The notes below the pieces were generated by a model that was given only the letters and a program-made list of their open reading frames with translations, ran no database searches and was not told the origin of the DNA. A DNA stretch of 15,412 nucleotides from an uncultured Sulfurimonas sp. Lineage in GTDB: Bacteria > Campylobacterota > Campylobacteria > Campylobacterales > Sulfurimonadaceae. Shown here piece after piece: positions 6,777 through 14,122 of the stretch (positions within the stretch are counted from its first letter, which is position 1; every line of letters begins with the position of its first letter). The DNA lies in NCBI GenBank assembly GCA_937914675.1, contig CALDOC010000278.1, positions 1 to 15,412 on the forward strand, given 5' to 3'. The position numbers were made by a program, and so were the translations under genes.

Positions 6777-7319
6777 TTACATATGCTTTGACCAAGAAGC
6801 TCCACGTTCTTTGGCGTAAACTTCATATGGAAGCGTTAATATATTATACTCGTCAGGCATGTCGGCGTTAGGGAACATTCTCCACTGCATAGGTTGCTTT
6901 GCCGCGAGTTTCATACTTATTATTTTTCCAAGTTGGATAGCTTCTTGAAGCGTTGTATGCCCTTTATGAATGTAAACATGAAGGTGTCCTTCAGTTTTCG
7001 TTTTATAGGCCGTAAAATTTATGTAGCCCTCTTCACGAAGCAGCAGTTGGGCTTTGTGATAAAAACGTTCAGGGTCTCTTCCATTATAATCAATTACAAT
7101 GTTCTCTACTTTTTGATGAGCATTTATAATTGAATGAGCTACCGTAATCTCACCCTTTATATGTTTATTAATTATTGTTTGACTGAGTGGAGCGTTTACT
7201 TTTTCAAATTTATTGTAAAAAGTACGACCTTTGAATGACAGTTTACTTACTACCGTATCTTTTTTTTCCCAGTAGTGGTCACTAACCATTTTTATTAGTT
7301 TTAAGTCCATTGCAGTCAT
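6777..7319 (-). CDS. DUF1882 protein (Campylobacterota-specific)
   Basis: I recognise this 180-residue protein as the DUF1882 family, the homologue of C. jejuni Cj0403, which sits at the same place after glyA. Its function is unknown. No signal peptide or membrane segment is seen. The N-terminus is MTAMDLKLIKMVSDHYW. The second half contains NIVIDYNG (73-80), a helix with RDPERFYHKAQLLLREEGY, a strand-like KTKTEGHLHVYIHKG (106-120) and a C-terminal MFPNADMPDEYNILTLPYE. The order hydrophobic-DxN, helix, then G-H-x-H-x-Y/V recalls the catalytic core of archaeo-eukaryotic primases and LigD polymerase domains, but the resemblance is faint and is my inference. The start at 7319 follows AAGGA, which lies at the glyA stop codon. 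Confidence 0.85.
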   Translation of the reverse strand: MTAMDLKLIKMVSDHYWEKKDTVVSKLSFKGRTFYNKFEKVNAPLSQTIINKHIKGEITVAHSIINAHQKVENIVIDYNGRDPERFYHKAQLLLREEGYINFTAYKTKTEGHLHVYIHKGHTTLQEAIQLGKIISMKLAAKQPMQWRMFPNADMPDEYNILTLPYEVYAKERGASWSKHM

Positions 7320-7328
7320 ATTTCTTCC

Positions 7329-8576
7329 TTAATAAGTTGCTTGGTTGTAAATTACAAAATTTTGGGCCAAAGCTTTTAATTCTTCTTTTACGCTAGCTTG
7401 TAATTTGGTGTTTGTAATGTCGTCTAAAACATCCGCCATTTTATTCGCTATTAGCTCAAACTCTTTTTCTTTCATTCCTCGAGACGTAAGGGCGGGACTT
7501 CCAACTCTAATGCCCGAAGTTACAAATGGACTTCTCGTTTCACCGGGAACGGTGTTTTTGTTTATGGTTATACCGGCATTGCCAAGAGCGGCGTCCGCGT
7601 CTTTACCTGAAATCTCGGTGCCAACGAAAGAGACTAATATTAAGTGGTTGTCAGTTCCACCAGAGACTACGTCGTAACCTCTTTTAAGCATAACTTCTCC
7701 AAGCACTTTCGCGTTCGCTTTGACTTGTTTGGCGTACTCTTTCCACTCTGGAGAAAGATTGTATTTGAAACCAACCGCTTTTGCGGCGATTACATGAACA
7801 AGCGGTCCACCTTGAAGCGCTGGGAAAATTGCGGAGTTTAATTTTTTGGCCATCTCTTCATCGTTTGTAAGAATTAAACCGCCACGAGGACCGGCTAAAG
7901 TTTTATGGGTTGTCGTTGTCACTACGTGAGCGTGAGGGAACGGACTAGGGTGTTCTCCAGCCGCTACAAGCCCAGCGATGTGAGCGATGTCGGCAAAAAG
8001 AATTGCTCCAACTTCGTCAGCTATCTCACGAAAACGTTTGAAGTCTATCTCGCGAGCGTAAGCGGACGCTCCACAAATAATAATTTTTGGTTGAGTGATT
8101 TTAGCTATGTCTAAAACCCTATCGTAATTGATACGGCCATCAAGCTCTACCCCATAAGTGAAGGAGTGGTAGTTTTGACCAGAAAAGCTTGGTTTAGAAC
8201 CATGCGTTAAGTGCCCTCCATGGCTTAAATCCATACCTAAAATTTTATCACCAGCCTTTAAAAAAGCCGCGTAGACCGCGGCGTTTGCTTGACTTCCAGA
8301 GTGGGGTTGCACGTTTGCGTAGTTGCATCCAAATAGTTCACAAGCTCTGTCTATCGCTAATTGCTCAACGCCATCGGCGTACTCGCAACCGCCATAGTAA
8401 CGTTTTCCTGGATAGCCCTCGGCGTACTTGTTTGTAAAAACCGAACCCATGGCTTCCATTACCGCAGGAAGCGTAAAGTTCTCAGACGCGATCATTTCAA
8501 GATGGTCGGTTTGACGCTCTAACTCTTTTTCACATAGCTCATATATCTCGCTATCGTACTCTTTTAAAAAACTCAT
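7329..8576 (-). CDS. glyA: Serine hydroxymethyltransferase
   Basis: GlyA is a PLP enzyme that interconverts serine plus tetrahydrofolate with glycine plus methylene-tetrahydrofolate, the main one-carbon source. The 415-residue product is full length and closely conserved: SENF near 31-34, YPGKRYYGG at 55-63, QPHSGSQAN at 90-98, and the PLP-binding lysine K225 in TTTTHKTLAGPRGG. The C-terminal domain includes TRSPFVTSGIRVG. Its AGGAG ribosome site lies inside the end of lysS, only 3 bp separating the two genes. CpG is frequent (about 78 in 1,250 bases by hand count), unlike the kinase gene at the right edge. Confidence 0.98.
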   Translation of the reverse strand: MSFLKEYDSEIYELCEKELERQTDHLEMIASENFTLPAVMEAMGSVFTNKYAEGYPGKRYYGGCEYADGVEQLAIDRACELFGCNYANVQPHSGSQANAAVYAAFLKAGDKILGMDLSHGGHLTHGSKPSFSGQNYHSFTYGVELDGRINYDRVLDIAKITQPKIIICGASAYAREIDFKRFREIADEVGAILFADIAHIAGLVAAGEHPSPFPHAHVVTTTTHKTLAGPRGGLILTNDEEMAKKLNSAIFPALQGGPLVHVIAAKAVGFKYNLSPEWKEYAKQVKANAKVLGEVMLKRGYDVVSGGTDNHLILVSFVGTEISGKDADAALGNAGITINKNTVPGETRSPFVTSGIRVGSPALTSRGMKEKEFELIANKMADVLDDITNTKLQASVKEELKALAQNFVIYNQATY

Positions 8577-8579
8577 TTA

Positions 8580-10097
8580 CTAATTCTCCTCTTCTTGGTT
8601 ATGTTCTTCATTTATTATTGGTTTCATGGCTGGGAATAATAGCACGTCTCTTATTGAATGTTCATTAGTCAAAAGCATTACAAGTCTATCTATCCCTATT
8701 CCTTGTCCAGCGGTTGGAGCCATTCCATAGCTAAGGGCTTCAATAAAATCCAAATCCATTTCATGCGCTTCATCGTCGCCAGCGTCTTTCGCGTCCATCT
8801 GACCTTCAAAACGACTAAGTTGATCAACTGGGTCGTTTAACTCGCTAAAAGCGTTCGCTATCTCGCGACCTGCGATGAAAAGTTCAAATCTTTCAGTTAT
8901 CTCTGGATTTGCGTCGCTTCTTCTCGCTAATGGAGAGATTTCAACTGGGTACTCCGTTATGAAAGTAGGGTCTATAAGTTTCTCTTCCACAAATTCATCA
9001 AAAAGTTCACCTTGAAGTTGACCTAAATTTAAGCCAGGTTTTACAGTGACGTTTTTAGAATTTAAGTATGCAACGATTTTTTCTTTATCTGACGTTATTT
9101 CCGCTGGAACGCCACCAATAGTAGTTAACGATTCTATTAAAGGGATTTCAACAAAATTGTCAAAATTGATTTTTAAATCGCCATAAGGCAAAAGCGTTGG
9201 CAGATTCAGATGCTCAAAAAGATACTCAAAATACTCTTTTGTGATTTTTATTAAATCTTTATACGTTTTATAGGCCCAATAAAATTCAATAGACGTAAAT
9301 TCAGGATTATGAGTCGCGTCCATTCCTTCATTTCTAAAATTGCGGTTAATTTCAAAAACCGCTTCAAAGCCACCGACTATAAGTCGTTTTAGGTAAAGTT
9401 CAGGAGCTATTCTTAAAAATCTATTGATGCCCAGCGCGTTATGATGAGTCACGAATGGTTTCGCGTTCGCTCCTCCCGCGATAGGATGCATCATTGGAGT
9501 TTCAACTTCTAAAAACCCTTTATCTTCAAAGAAACGTCTTGTTAAAGATATGACTTTTGAACGAGTTTGAAAAGTTTTACGAACTTCACTGTTCATAATA
9601 AGGTCAAGATAGCGTTTTCTATATCTAATCTCTTTATCCGTTACTCCATGAAATTTTTCAGGAAGTGGAGAGATGGCTTTTGTGAGCATTTTAAGATTGT
9701 CGGCGTGAAGCGAAAGCTCGCCTTGACCTGTGACAAAAGGGTATCCTGAAATTTCTATAATGTCTCCAACTTCAATATTTTTTTTGAATACGTCGTTGTA
9801 AAACCCTTCCGCTAGATTATCCCGAGCGACGTAAATCTGAAGCGTTCCGCTCTCATCTTCTATCTTTACGAAACTAGCTTTTCCCATAATACGAAGAAGC
9901 TTGATTCTACCACTCACTATGTAATTGCGATTTTCATCTCTTTTCTCTTCCATTTCCGCAATATCGGAGTTCACGTTTAAAAATTTTTTAATTGTGCAAT
10001 TTCTATGCGAGTCGTTTGAATAGGGATTAAATCCCTCTTTTCTTAAAGTTTCGGATTTTTCGATTCTTTGTTGTATGAATTTGTTTTTAAATGGCAA
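8580..10097 (-). CDS. lysS: Lysyl-tRNA synthetase, class II
   Basis: LysS charges tRNA-Lys with lysine in the cytoplasm. The 505-residue product has the N-terminal OB-fold anticodon-binding domain (about 57-140) and the class II catalytic core. Motif 2 is FRNEGMDATHNPEFT (254-268) and motif 3 is GQGIGIDRLVML starting at 464. The start is TTG at 10097, preceded by AAGGA about 8 bases upstream; no ATG fits, since the next in-frame Met (about 49) would remove the N-terminal extension. The C-terminus ends in an acidic tail. It lies 18 bp after fur in the operon. Fur-lysS-glyA is a long-known Campylobacter gene order. Confidence 0.98.
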   Translation of the reverse strand: MPFKNKFIQQRIEKSETLRKEGFNPYSNDSHRNCTIKKFLNVNSDIAEMEEKRDENRNYIVSGRIKLLRIMGKASFVKIEDESGTLQIYVARDNLAEGFYNDVFKKNIEVGDIIEISGYPFVTGQGELSLHADNLKMLTKAISPLPEKFHGVTDKEIRYRKRYLDLIMNSEVRKTFQTRSKVISLTRRFFEDKGFLEVETPMMHPIAGGANAKPFVTHHNALGINRFLRIAPELYLKRLIVGGFEAVFEINRNFRNEGMDATHNPEFTSIEFYWAYKTYKDLIKITKEYFEYLFEHLNLPTLLPYGDLKINFDNFVEIPLIESLTTIGGVPAEITSDKEKIVAYLNSKNVTVKPGLNLGQLQGELFDEFVEEKLIDPTFITEYPVEISPLARRSDANPEITERFELFIAGREIANAFSELNDPVDQLSRFEGQMDAKDAGDDEAHEMDLDFIEALSYGMAPTAGQGIGIDRLVMLLTNEHSIRDVLLFPAMKPIINEEHNQEEEN

Positions 10098-10115
10098 TAC
10101 TATTTCCTTAGTTAA

Positions 10116-10595
10116 TTAATTGTTTTGTTGACATTGCTGGCAAATTCCATAAATTTGCATAGAATGGTCACTCATTTTAAAGCCAAGCTCGTCAGTAATT
10201 GCGCGTTGTCTAGCTTCGATCTCGTCATCGACAAACTCCGTGATGGTGCCACATTTCGTGCATATTAGGTGGTCGTGATGTTCTTTCGCTCCAAGTTCAT
10301 ACTTCTTGCCTTGCGCTCCAAAAGATAAGGACGTAACCATATCAGAGTCTTCAAGTAGTGATAAAGTTCTATAAACGGTCGCTATGCCGGTTTTGAGATC
10401 CGGGTGTTTATTTTGAATAAGATTATGCAATGATTCTGGCGTTAAATGCTCATCGGAGTTGTATAGCGTATCTAAGATTACTTCGCGTTGAATTGTAAAC
10501 TTTAAATTGTTCTTTTTGAGAAGAACTCTAAAGTCGCTTAGCAACTGTTTGTATTCTATGGTTCTATCATTAAAGTCAGTCGTTACTTGGGACAT
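10116..10595 (-). CDS. fur: Ferric uptake regulator Fur
   Basis: Fur is the iron-responsive DNA-binding repressor. The 159-residue product has the N-terminal winged helix with recognition segment GIATVYRTLSLLED (70-83) and the metal-binding motif HHDHLICTKCG at 106-116. Two structural zinc cysteine pairs are present, C112/C115 and C152/C155. An extended N-terminus of about 25 residues precedes the helix-turn-helix domain, as in Campylobacter and Helicobacter Fur. PerR is the main alternative, but overall similarity and the lysS-glyA context favour Fur. The gene lies 2 bp after cvpA, so it depends on an upstream promoter. No recognisable Fur box is seen at the operon head. Confidence 0.95.
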   Translation of the reverse strand: MSQVTTDFNDRTIEYKQLLSDFRVLLKKNNLKFTIQREVILDTLYNSDEHLTPESLHNLIQNKHPDLKTGIATVYRTLSLLEDSDMVTSLSFGAQGKKYELGAKEHHDHLICTKCGTITEFVDDEIEARQRAITDELGFKMSDHSMQIYGICQQCQQNN

Positions 10596-10597
10596 TA

Positions 10598-11218
10598 TTA
10601 ATTGGTTCCTTTTAACTCTTTTTTGATTTTATTGACCTCTGTAGTTACGTTGTCCGTAATGGCTTCTTGAACTTTAGAACTTATTGTTTCGTTTGTCTTC
10701 TCTATGGTGGCGTTTATATCATGACTAATCGCTACAGGGTCCAACTTCATAATAAACGCGCCGGTTGATACGAGAATTGGAAATAATACGCTATTTCCCA
10801 ATGCGGAGTCTATCGTTGTTTTAACGGCTTTTATATTGTACGCCGCATGAGCTATCACGGCGGCGATAAGAAAGAACTTGCTAGCGCCAAAAACAAAGCC
10901 CAATAATTTGTCAACTATTCCAAGACCACTTAATGAACTGAGCTTTTTAAATATAATCCCGATAAATATCATGCCTAACCAAAAAACAGACAAAGTCGCT
11001 AAAAACCCCGTAAAACTTATGGCTGAAGAGTTGTCAAATTTAAAGATAGCGTCACTTAAGTACAAACCAACTTCATCGCCAGCGCGTGAAGCTATGAAAA
11101 TACCGCCTATTATTCCGATGAGACCAAATATCTCTTTAAAAAATCCGTTTATTATCCCTTTTAAACCTAAAAGTAAGATAATAGCGGCCACAACAAGATC
11201 GAAATAATTAAACTCCAT
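10598..11218 (-). CDS. cvpA: CvpA family membrane protein
   Basis: The 206-residue inner-membrane protein belongs to the CvpA family (colicin V production protein). It has four predicted membrane helices, at about 6-24, 28-45, 66-90 and 103-124, and an early family-typical segment GIINGFFKEIFGLIG. The hydrophilic C-terminal tail (about 160-206) is rich in Thr, Asn, Lys and Glu and may form a helix. The molecular role of CvpA is not settled; in other bacteria it affects envelope stress resistance. It overlaps the diguanylate cyclase gene by 11 bp and is followed immediately by fur, the same order as in C. jejuni (Cj0399). Confidence 0.9.
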   Translation of the reverse strand: MEFNYFDLVVAAIILLLGLKGIINGFFKEIFGLIGIIGGIFIASRAGDEVGLYLSDAIFKFDNSSAISFTGFLATLSVFWLGMIFIGIIFKKLSSLSGLGIVDKLLGFVFGASKFFLIAAVIAHAAYNIKAVKTTIDSALGNSVLFPILVSTGAFIMKLDPVAISHDINATIEKTNETISSKVQEAITDNVTTEVNKIKKELKGTN

Positions 11219-12134
11219 CTTTTACCTCCGTGCGTAGTTGATTTTTCCCATTTCTTTTAGCTCTATAGAGAGCTGAGTCAGCTCTCGCTATCAAAGCGTC
11301 GGGAGTGTCTCCTTGAACAAATTTAGTCGCGCCGATGCTCATAGTGACTTTTAAAGTTTCACCTTTATAAATAAGTTTGTTCTCTCTAATAATTGCAAGC
11401 AATCTGTTACTGGTATTTTTACACTGCAAGTCATTTACTCGATTCAAAATAATAACAAATTCTTCTCCGCCATATCTAAAGATTTTGTCTCCCTCTCTAA
11501 GAGTTTTTCTTAGTATGTTCGCTATGAAAATAAGGACCTTGTCTCCAGCGACATGTCCGTAAGTGTCATTTATTAGTTTAAAGTCGTCTATGTCCAAAAC
11601 TAAAACATGAAAATTATAAGATGATTTTTCATTTGAACACGCGTCGTTCAAATATGAAGATAAAGCGCGTCTGTTAAAAACTTTGGTTAACGCGTCTAAG
11701 TTCGTTTTTTCTTCTAAAGCTTTTACCTGTAGCGTTAGTTTTGTTATGACGCTATTGGCCTTGTTCACTTCATTATTCATTTGCAATTGTATATCATTGA
11801 ACTTACTTGTGATTGATGGTAAATCAATATGCTCATCTATGCATTTCGACAACGTCTCTTCATGCATTCGAGCTAATTTTTTAATGCTTTTGTTTGTATT
11901 GTCATACGATGATAAACTTTTTTTAGCTATTTCTTTATAAGCATTGTGAAATAACGACTCCGCGTAACCCACGTTGTCAATATCATCTTCTTTGACGTTT
12001 AGGATTATTTGCGCGGATTCTGTTAGATAGTTGGAAACTTGTTGGATGCTCGCTCCGTTCTCTTCATCAATAATAATTAGCAATTCCTTGCACATTTTGT
12101 CGACTAAAGAAATCAGTTCATGTTTTTGCATCAT
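11208..12134 (-). CDS. GGDEF-domain diguanylate cyclase
   Basis: The protein probably makes cyclic di-GMP from GTP. In the 308-residue product the GGDEF domain starts at DALTKVFNRRAL (147-158), with LDIDDFKLINDTYGHVAGD (180-198) and the active-site GGEEF at 222-226. An RxxD inhibitory site (REGD, 213-216) lies exactly five residues before it, so product inhibition is expected. The first ~145 residues are helical with no known sensor domain or membrane segment and end in a likely coiled coil. Two adjacent ATGs exist; the second (12131) is better spaced from GGGG (12137-12140), so the true start may be one codon later. It heads the operon containing fur. Confidence 0.93.
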   Translation of the reverse strand: MMQKHELISLVDKMCKELLIIIDEENGASIQQVSNYLTESAQIILNVKEDDIDNVGYAESLFHNAYKEIAKKSLSSYDNTNKSIKKLARMHEETLSKCIDEHIDLPSITSKFNDIQLQMNNEVNKANSVITKLTLQVKALEEKTNLDALTKVFNRRALSSYLNDACSNEKSSYNFHVLVLDIDDFKLINDTYGHVAGDKVLIFIANILRKTLREGDKIFRYGGEEFVIILNRVNDLQCKNTSNRLLAIIRENKLIYKGETLKVTMSIGATKFVQGDTPDALIARADSALYRAKRNGKNQLRTEVKDGV

Positions 12135-12140
12135 TACCCC
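12135..12140 (-). promoter_or_regulatory. Ribosome binding site before the cyclase gene
   Basis: GGGG lies only 2 bases before the first ATG (12134) but 5 before the second (12131), favouring the second Met as the start. Confidence 0.4.
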
Positions 12141-12157
12141 ATCTGAAATATTTTGTA

Positions 12158-12163
12158 ATTATA
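12158..12163 (-). promoter_or_regulatory. -10 box for the nine-gene operon
   Basis: A perfect TATAAT on the minus strand, preceded by TGTG and a T-rich stretch, predicts a transcription start near 12150 and a short leader before the cyclase gene. No consensus -35 is present. It is the only strong -10 seen upstream of the nine co-oriented genes. Confidence 0.5.
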
Positions 12164-12236
12164 CACATAAAAGCATAAATAAAACTTTCAGGTAAGTAAA
12201 TATTGGGCACTCATCTTTATATTAGTAATGTTTAGA

Positions 12237-12242
12237 TAAAAT
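12237..12242 (+). promoter_or_regulatory. -10 box for the DAHP synthase gene
   Basis: TAAAAT (5 of 6 matches to TATAAT) within TTTAGATAAAATTCC predicts a start near 12249 and a leader of about 24 bases carrying AAAGG at 12261-12265, well spaced from the ATG at 12273. No -35 consensus is seen. Confidence 0.4.
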
Positions 12243-12272
12243 TCCAAAAAATTATGTTATAAAGGTCGTATT

Positions 12273-13622
12273 ATGAGTACTTGGAGTCCATCAAGCTGGA
12301 GAGAAAAGCCAATTTTGCAACAGCCAACTTATCCAAATCAATCTGAGTTAGATAAAGTTTTAAATGAGCTTAAGAACTATCCTCCATTGGTTTTTGCAGG
12401 TGAAGCTCGCTCACTAAAAAGCGAATTGGCCAAGGTCTCAGAGGGGAAAGCTTTTTTACTTCAAGGCGGAGACTGCGCCGAGAGCTTTAGTGAATTTAGA
12501 GCGTCAAACATTCGCGATACTTTTAAAGCTCTGCTTCAAATGTCGGTAGTTATGACTTACGCGGCTGGAGTTCCCGTCGTCAAAGTTGGTCGCATGGCTG
12601 GACAATTTGCAAAACCTCGCTCAAGCGACACGGAAACGTTTGATGGCGTTACTCTTGATTCTTATCGCGGGGACATTATAAATGGCGCGGAGTTTACGTC
12701 CGCCGAGCGCGTTCCAGATCCACAAAGAATGATAAAAGCCTACAATCAATCAGCCGCCACTTTAAACTTGCTTCGCGCGTTTGCGACGGGTGGCTTGGCG
12801 GATTTGCATCAAGTTCACAAATGGACTCTTGATTTTACCCAGCAGGGTGAAGTGAGTAAAAAGTACGAAGCTCTCGCTGAAGAAATTGGAAAGTCGCTCA
12901 AATTTATGGAAGCTTGCGGCATTACTTCAAGCACTTATAGAACTTTAAGAGAAACGGATTTTTACACTTCTCATGAAGCGTTATTGCTTCCATACGAAGA
13001 AGCTTTCACAAGAAAAGATTCTTTAACTGGCGATTGGTTTGATACGTCGGCGCATATGTTATGGATAGGCGATAGAACTCGTCAGTTAGACGGCGCCCAC
13101 ATTGAGTACCTCAGTGGCGTAAACAATCCCGTTGGAATTAAAGCGGGACCTTCAATGGAAGCGGATGATTTGGTGAGACTTTGTCAAAAACTAAACCCAA
13201 AAAATGAAGCGGGCCGTTTAAACGTCATCGTAAGAATGGGCGCTGGAAAAGTTGGCGATGGACTTCCTGCCCTTATTCGCGCCGTTGAGAAAGAAGGTCA
13301 AAAAGTCGTATGGTCATGTGATCCTATGCATGGCAATACGATCAAAGCGTCAAACAACTATAAAACTCGTCCAGTGGACGCCGTGCTGCGTGAAATGAAA
13401 GAGTTTTTCCAAGTTCATAAAGCCGAGGGTACGTTTGGCGGAGGCGTTCATTTGGAGATGACTGGACAAGACGTGACAGAGTGCATCGGTGGTTCTTTTA
13501 CCGTAACGGAAGGCGATTTAAGTTCTCGTTACCATACTCACTGCGACCCACGTCTTAACGCGGACCAAGCTTTAGAGCTCGCTTTTTTAATCGCAGACTC
13601 TTTAAAAGACGCGCACAAATAA
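12273..13622 (+). CDS. 3-deoxy-7-phosphoheptulonate (DAHP) synthase, class II
   Basis: The enzyme condenses phosphoenolpyruvate and erythrose 4-phosphate to DAHP, the entry to aromatic biosynthesis. The 449-residue product is a class II (plant-like, AroA-II) enzyme, not the AroFGH type of E. coli. Family motifs are WSPSSWREKP at the N-terminus, LLQGGDCAESF with metal ligand C68, KVGRMAGQFAKPRS, IGDRTRQLDGAHIEYLSGV, WSCDPMHGNT (metal His), GGVHLEMTGQDVTECIGG (metal Glu) and YHTHCDPRLNADQ (metal Asp). AAAGG precedes the ATG. The gene is monocistronic, ends at a strong terminator and is divergent from the operon carrying aroE and trpE. Symbols aroF or aroG are both used for such genes, so none is assigned. 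Confidence 0.97.
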   Translation: MSTWSPSSWREKPILQQPTYPNQSELDKVLNELKNYPPLVFAGEARSLKSELAKVSEGKAFLLQGGDCAESFSEFRASNIRDTFKALLQMSVVMTYAAGVPVVKVGRMAGQFAKPRSSDTETFDGVTLDSYRGDIINGAEFTSAERVPDPQRMIKAYNQSAATLNLLRAFATGGLADLHQVHKWTLDFTQQGEVSKKYEALAEEIGKSLKFMEACGITSSTYRTLRETDFYTSHEALLLPYEEAFTRKDSLTGDWFDTSAHMLWIGDRTRQLDGAHIEYLSGVNNPVGIKAGPSMEADDLVRLCQKLNPKNEAGRLNVIVRMGAGKVGDGLPALIRAVEKEGQKVVWSCDPMHGNTIKASNNYKTRPVDAVLREMKEFFQVHKAEGTFGGGVHLEMTGQDVTECIGGSFTVTEGDLSSRYHTHCDPRLNADQALELAFLIADSLKDAHK

Positions 13623-13630
13623 ATTTCATA

Positions 13631-13663
13631 ACGCGCTGAGTTTATCTCAGGGCGTCTTTTCTC
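13631..13663 (+). terminator. Rho-independent terminator after the DAHP synthase gene
   Basis: Arms 13631-13640 (ACGCGCTGAG) and 13646-13655 (CTCAGGGCGT) pair over 10 positions with one G-G mismatch, around the loop TTTAT, followed by CTTTTCTC. It starts 9 bases after the stop codon. Confidence 0.85.
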
Positions 13664-13808
13664 TCATTATGCCAAGTAAGAGTTCGAAAAAGGTGTTTTT
13701 CCACGATTGTCTTAGAGATTAGATTTAATGTCTGATTTGGATACAACGACTGTCGTGAGCGATAATTTTCCTTTAGGTAAATTATTCACTCCTCGTATTT
13801 GTTAGCAT
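13661..13808. other. Intergenic stretch without a recognised gene
   Basis: This is the first part of a 500-base region lacking an intact gene. I find no protein I can name on either strand. The plus strand has a 25-codon ORF (13728-13805) without a well-placed ribosome site. The minus strand has a 47-codon open frame without ATG (13642-13785), which runs into the terminator loop. A 6-bp A/T hairpin (13686-13691 with 13696-13701, loop GGTG) and a small perfect palindrome, ACGAC-T-GTCGT (13746-13756), are present. It may be non-coding debris of the accessory insertion that left the HigBA remnant next to it. Confidence 0.5.
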
Positions 13809-13904
13809 TTAAGCACAGTTTGTTTTATAGTCCAAAAAAAGACTTTCGATATAGCTTAACGTATCAGTATAATCTTCTTCACTTTTAATAGGTTTGATAT
13901 TCAT
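13809..13904 (-). pseudogene. higA: HigA-type antitoxin, N-terminal remnant (31 codons)
   Basis: The frame starts with ATG at 13904 and reads MNIKPIKSEEDYTDTLSYIE, the characteristic opening of the HigA antitoxin subfamily that pairs with RelE-like HigB toxins (MNIKPI.(T/S)E.DY..AL..IE.L). It stops at TAA (13809-13811) after 31 codons, before the helix-turn-helix DNA-binding domain; intact HigA of this type is roughly 90-130 residues. The residues just before the stop (LDYKTNCA) no longer fit the family, so the truncation point lies near residue 24. No RBS fits well. It is directly continuous and in frame with the HigB remnant upstream. Confidence 0.72.
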
Positions 13905-14081
13905 CTTATTCCCTGCTATATTAAAGACAACTTTTGTATCTCCAACAACACTTGCATTTCGGTACATCTCTTTAATCTCATTGGGATTATTCCAATCAAG
14001 TTTTAGAACTTCTTTATGCCAAGATTCTAAAGCATTCTTACTATCATAATATTTTGATTGCTCATAAAAATTGACCCCTCT
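13905..14081 (-). pseudogene. higB: HigB-type mRNA interferase toxin remnant, both ends missing, fused in frame to HigA
   Basis: The 59-codon open frame has no start codon, following TAG at 14082-14084. It reads NFYEQSKYYDSKNALESW, then HKEVLKLDWNNPNEIKEMY, then RNASVVGDTKVVFNIAGNK. This aligns along its length with HigB toxins: the usual REFWEKY..., L..W..EV...W.NP.(D/E)IK..Y..AS...(N/D)..VVFNI.GNK block. About 10 N-terminal residues are lost, and so is everything after GNK, where intact HigB continues YRLIV...YIRFIGTHKEYDKI (about 35-40 residues). The next codon is the Met of HigA in the same frame, so a deletion has joined the two genes. Loss of the C-terminal half of the toxin fold should abolish RNase activity. 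Confidence 0.75.
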
Positions 14082-14122
14082 CTAAGAGCGAGAAAATTTT
14101 ATCAAAAGTAGTAGGTTGTGTC

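Noticed and set aside
12195..12225. Possible sigma-54 promoter (TTGGGCAC) before the DAHP synthase gene
   Set aside because: The GC of the -12 element is absent at the required spacing.
13728..13805. 25-codon plus-strand ORF between the terminator and the HigA remnant
   Set aside because: It has no properly spaced ribosome site, no recognisable family and no visible promoter.
13790..13812. attC-like TGCTAACAAA on the minus strand just after higA, considered as an integron cassette boundary
   Set aside because: It does not match the RYYYAAC core, and no partner GTTRRRY site or folded attC arms were found.
13778..14080. Similar 17-base stretches flanking the HigBA remnant (13778-13794 and 14064-14080), considered as direct repeats
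   Set aside because: Only 11 of 17 bases agree, which is expected by chance in AT-rich DNA.
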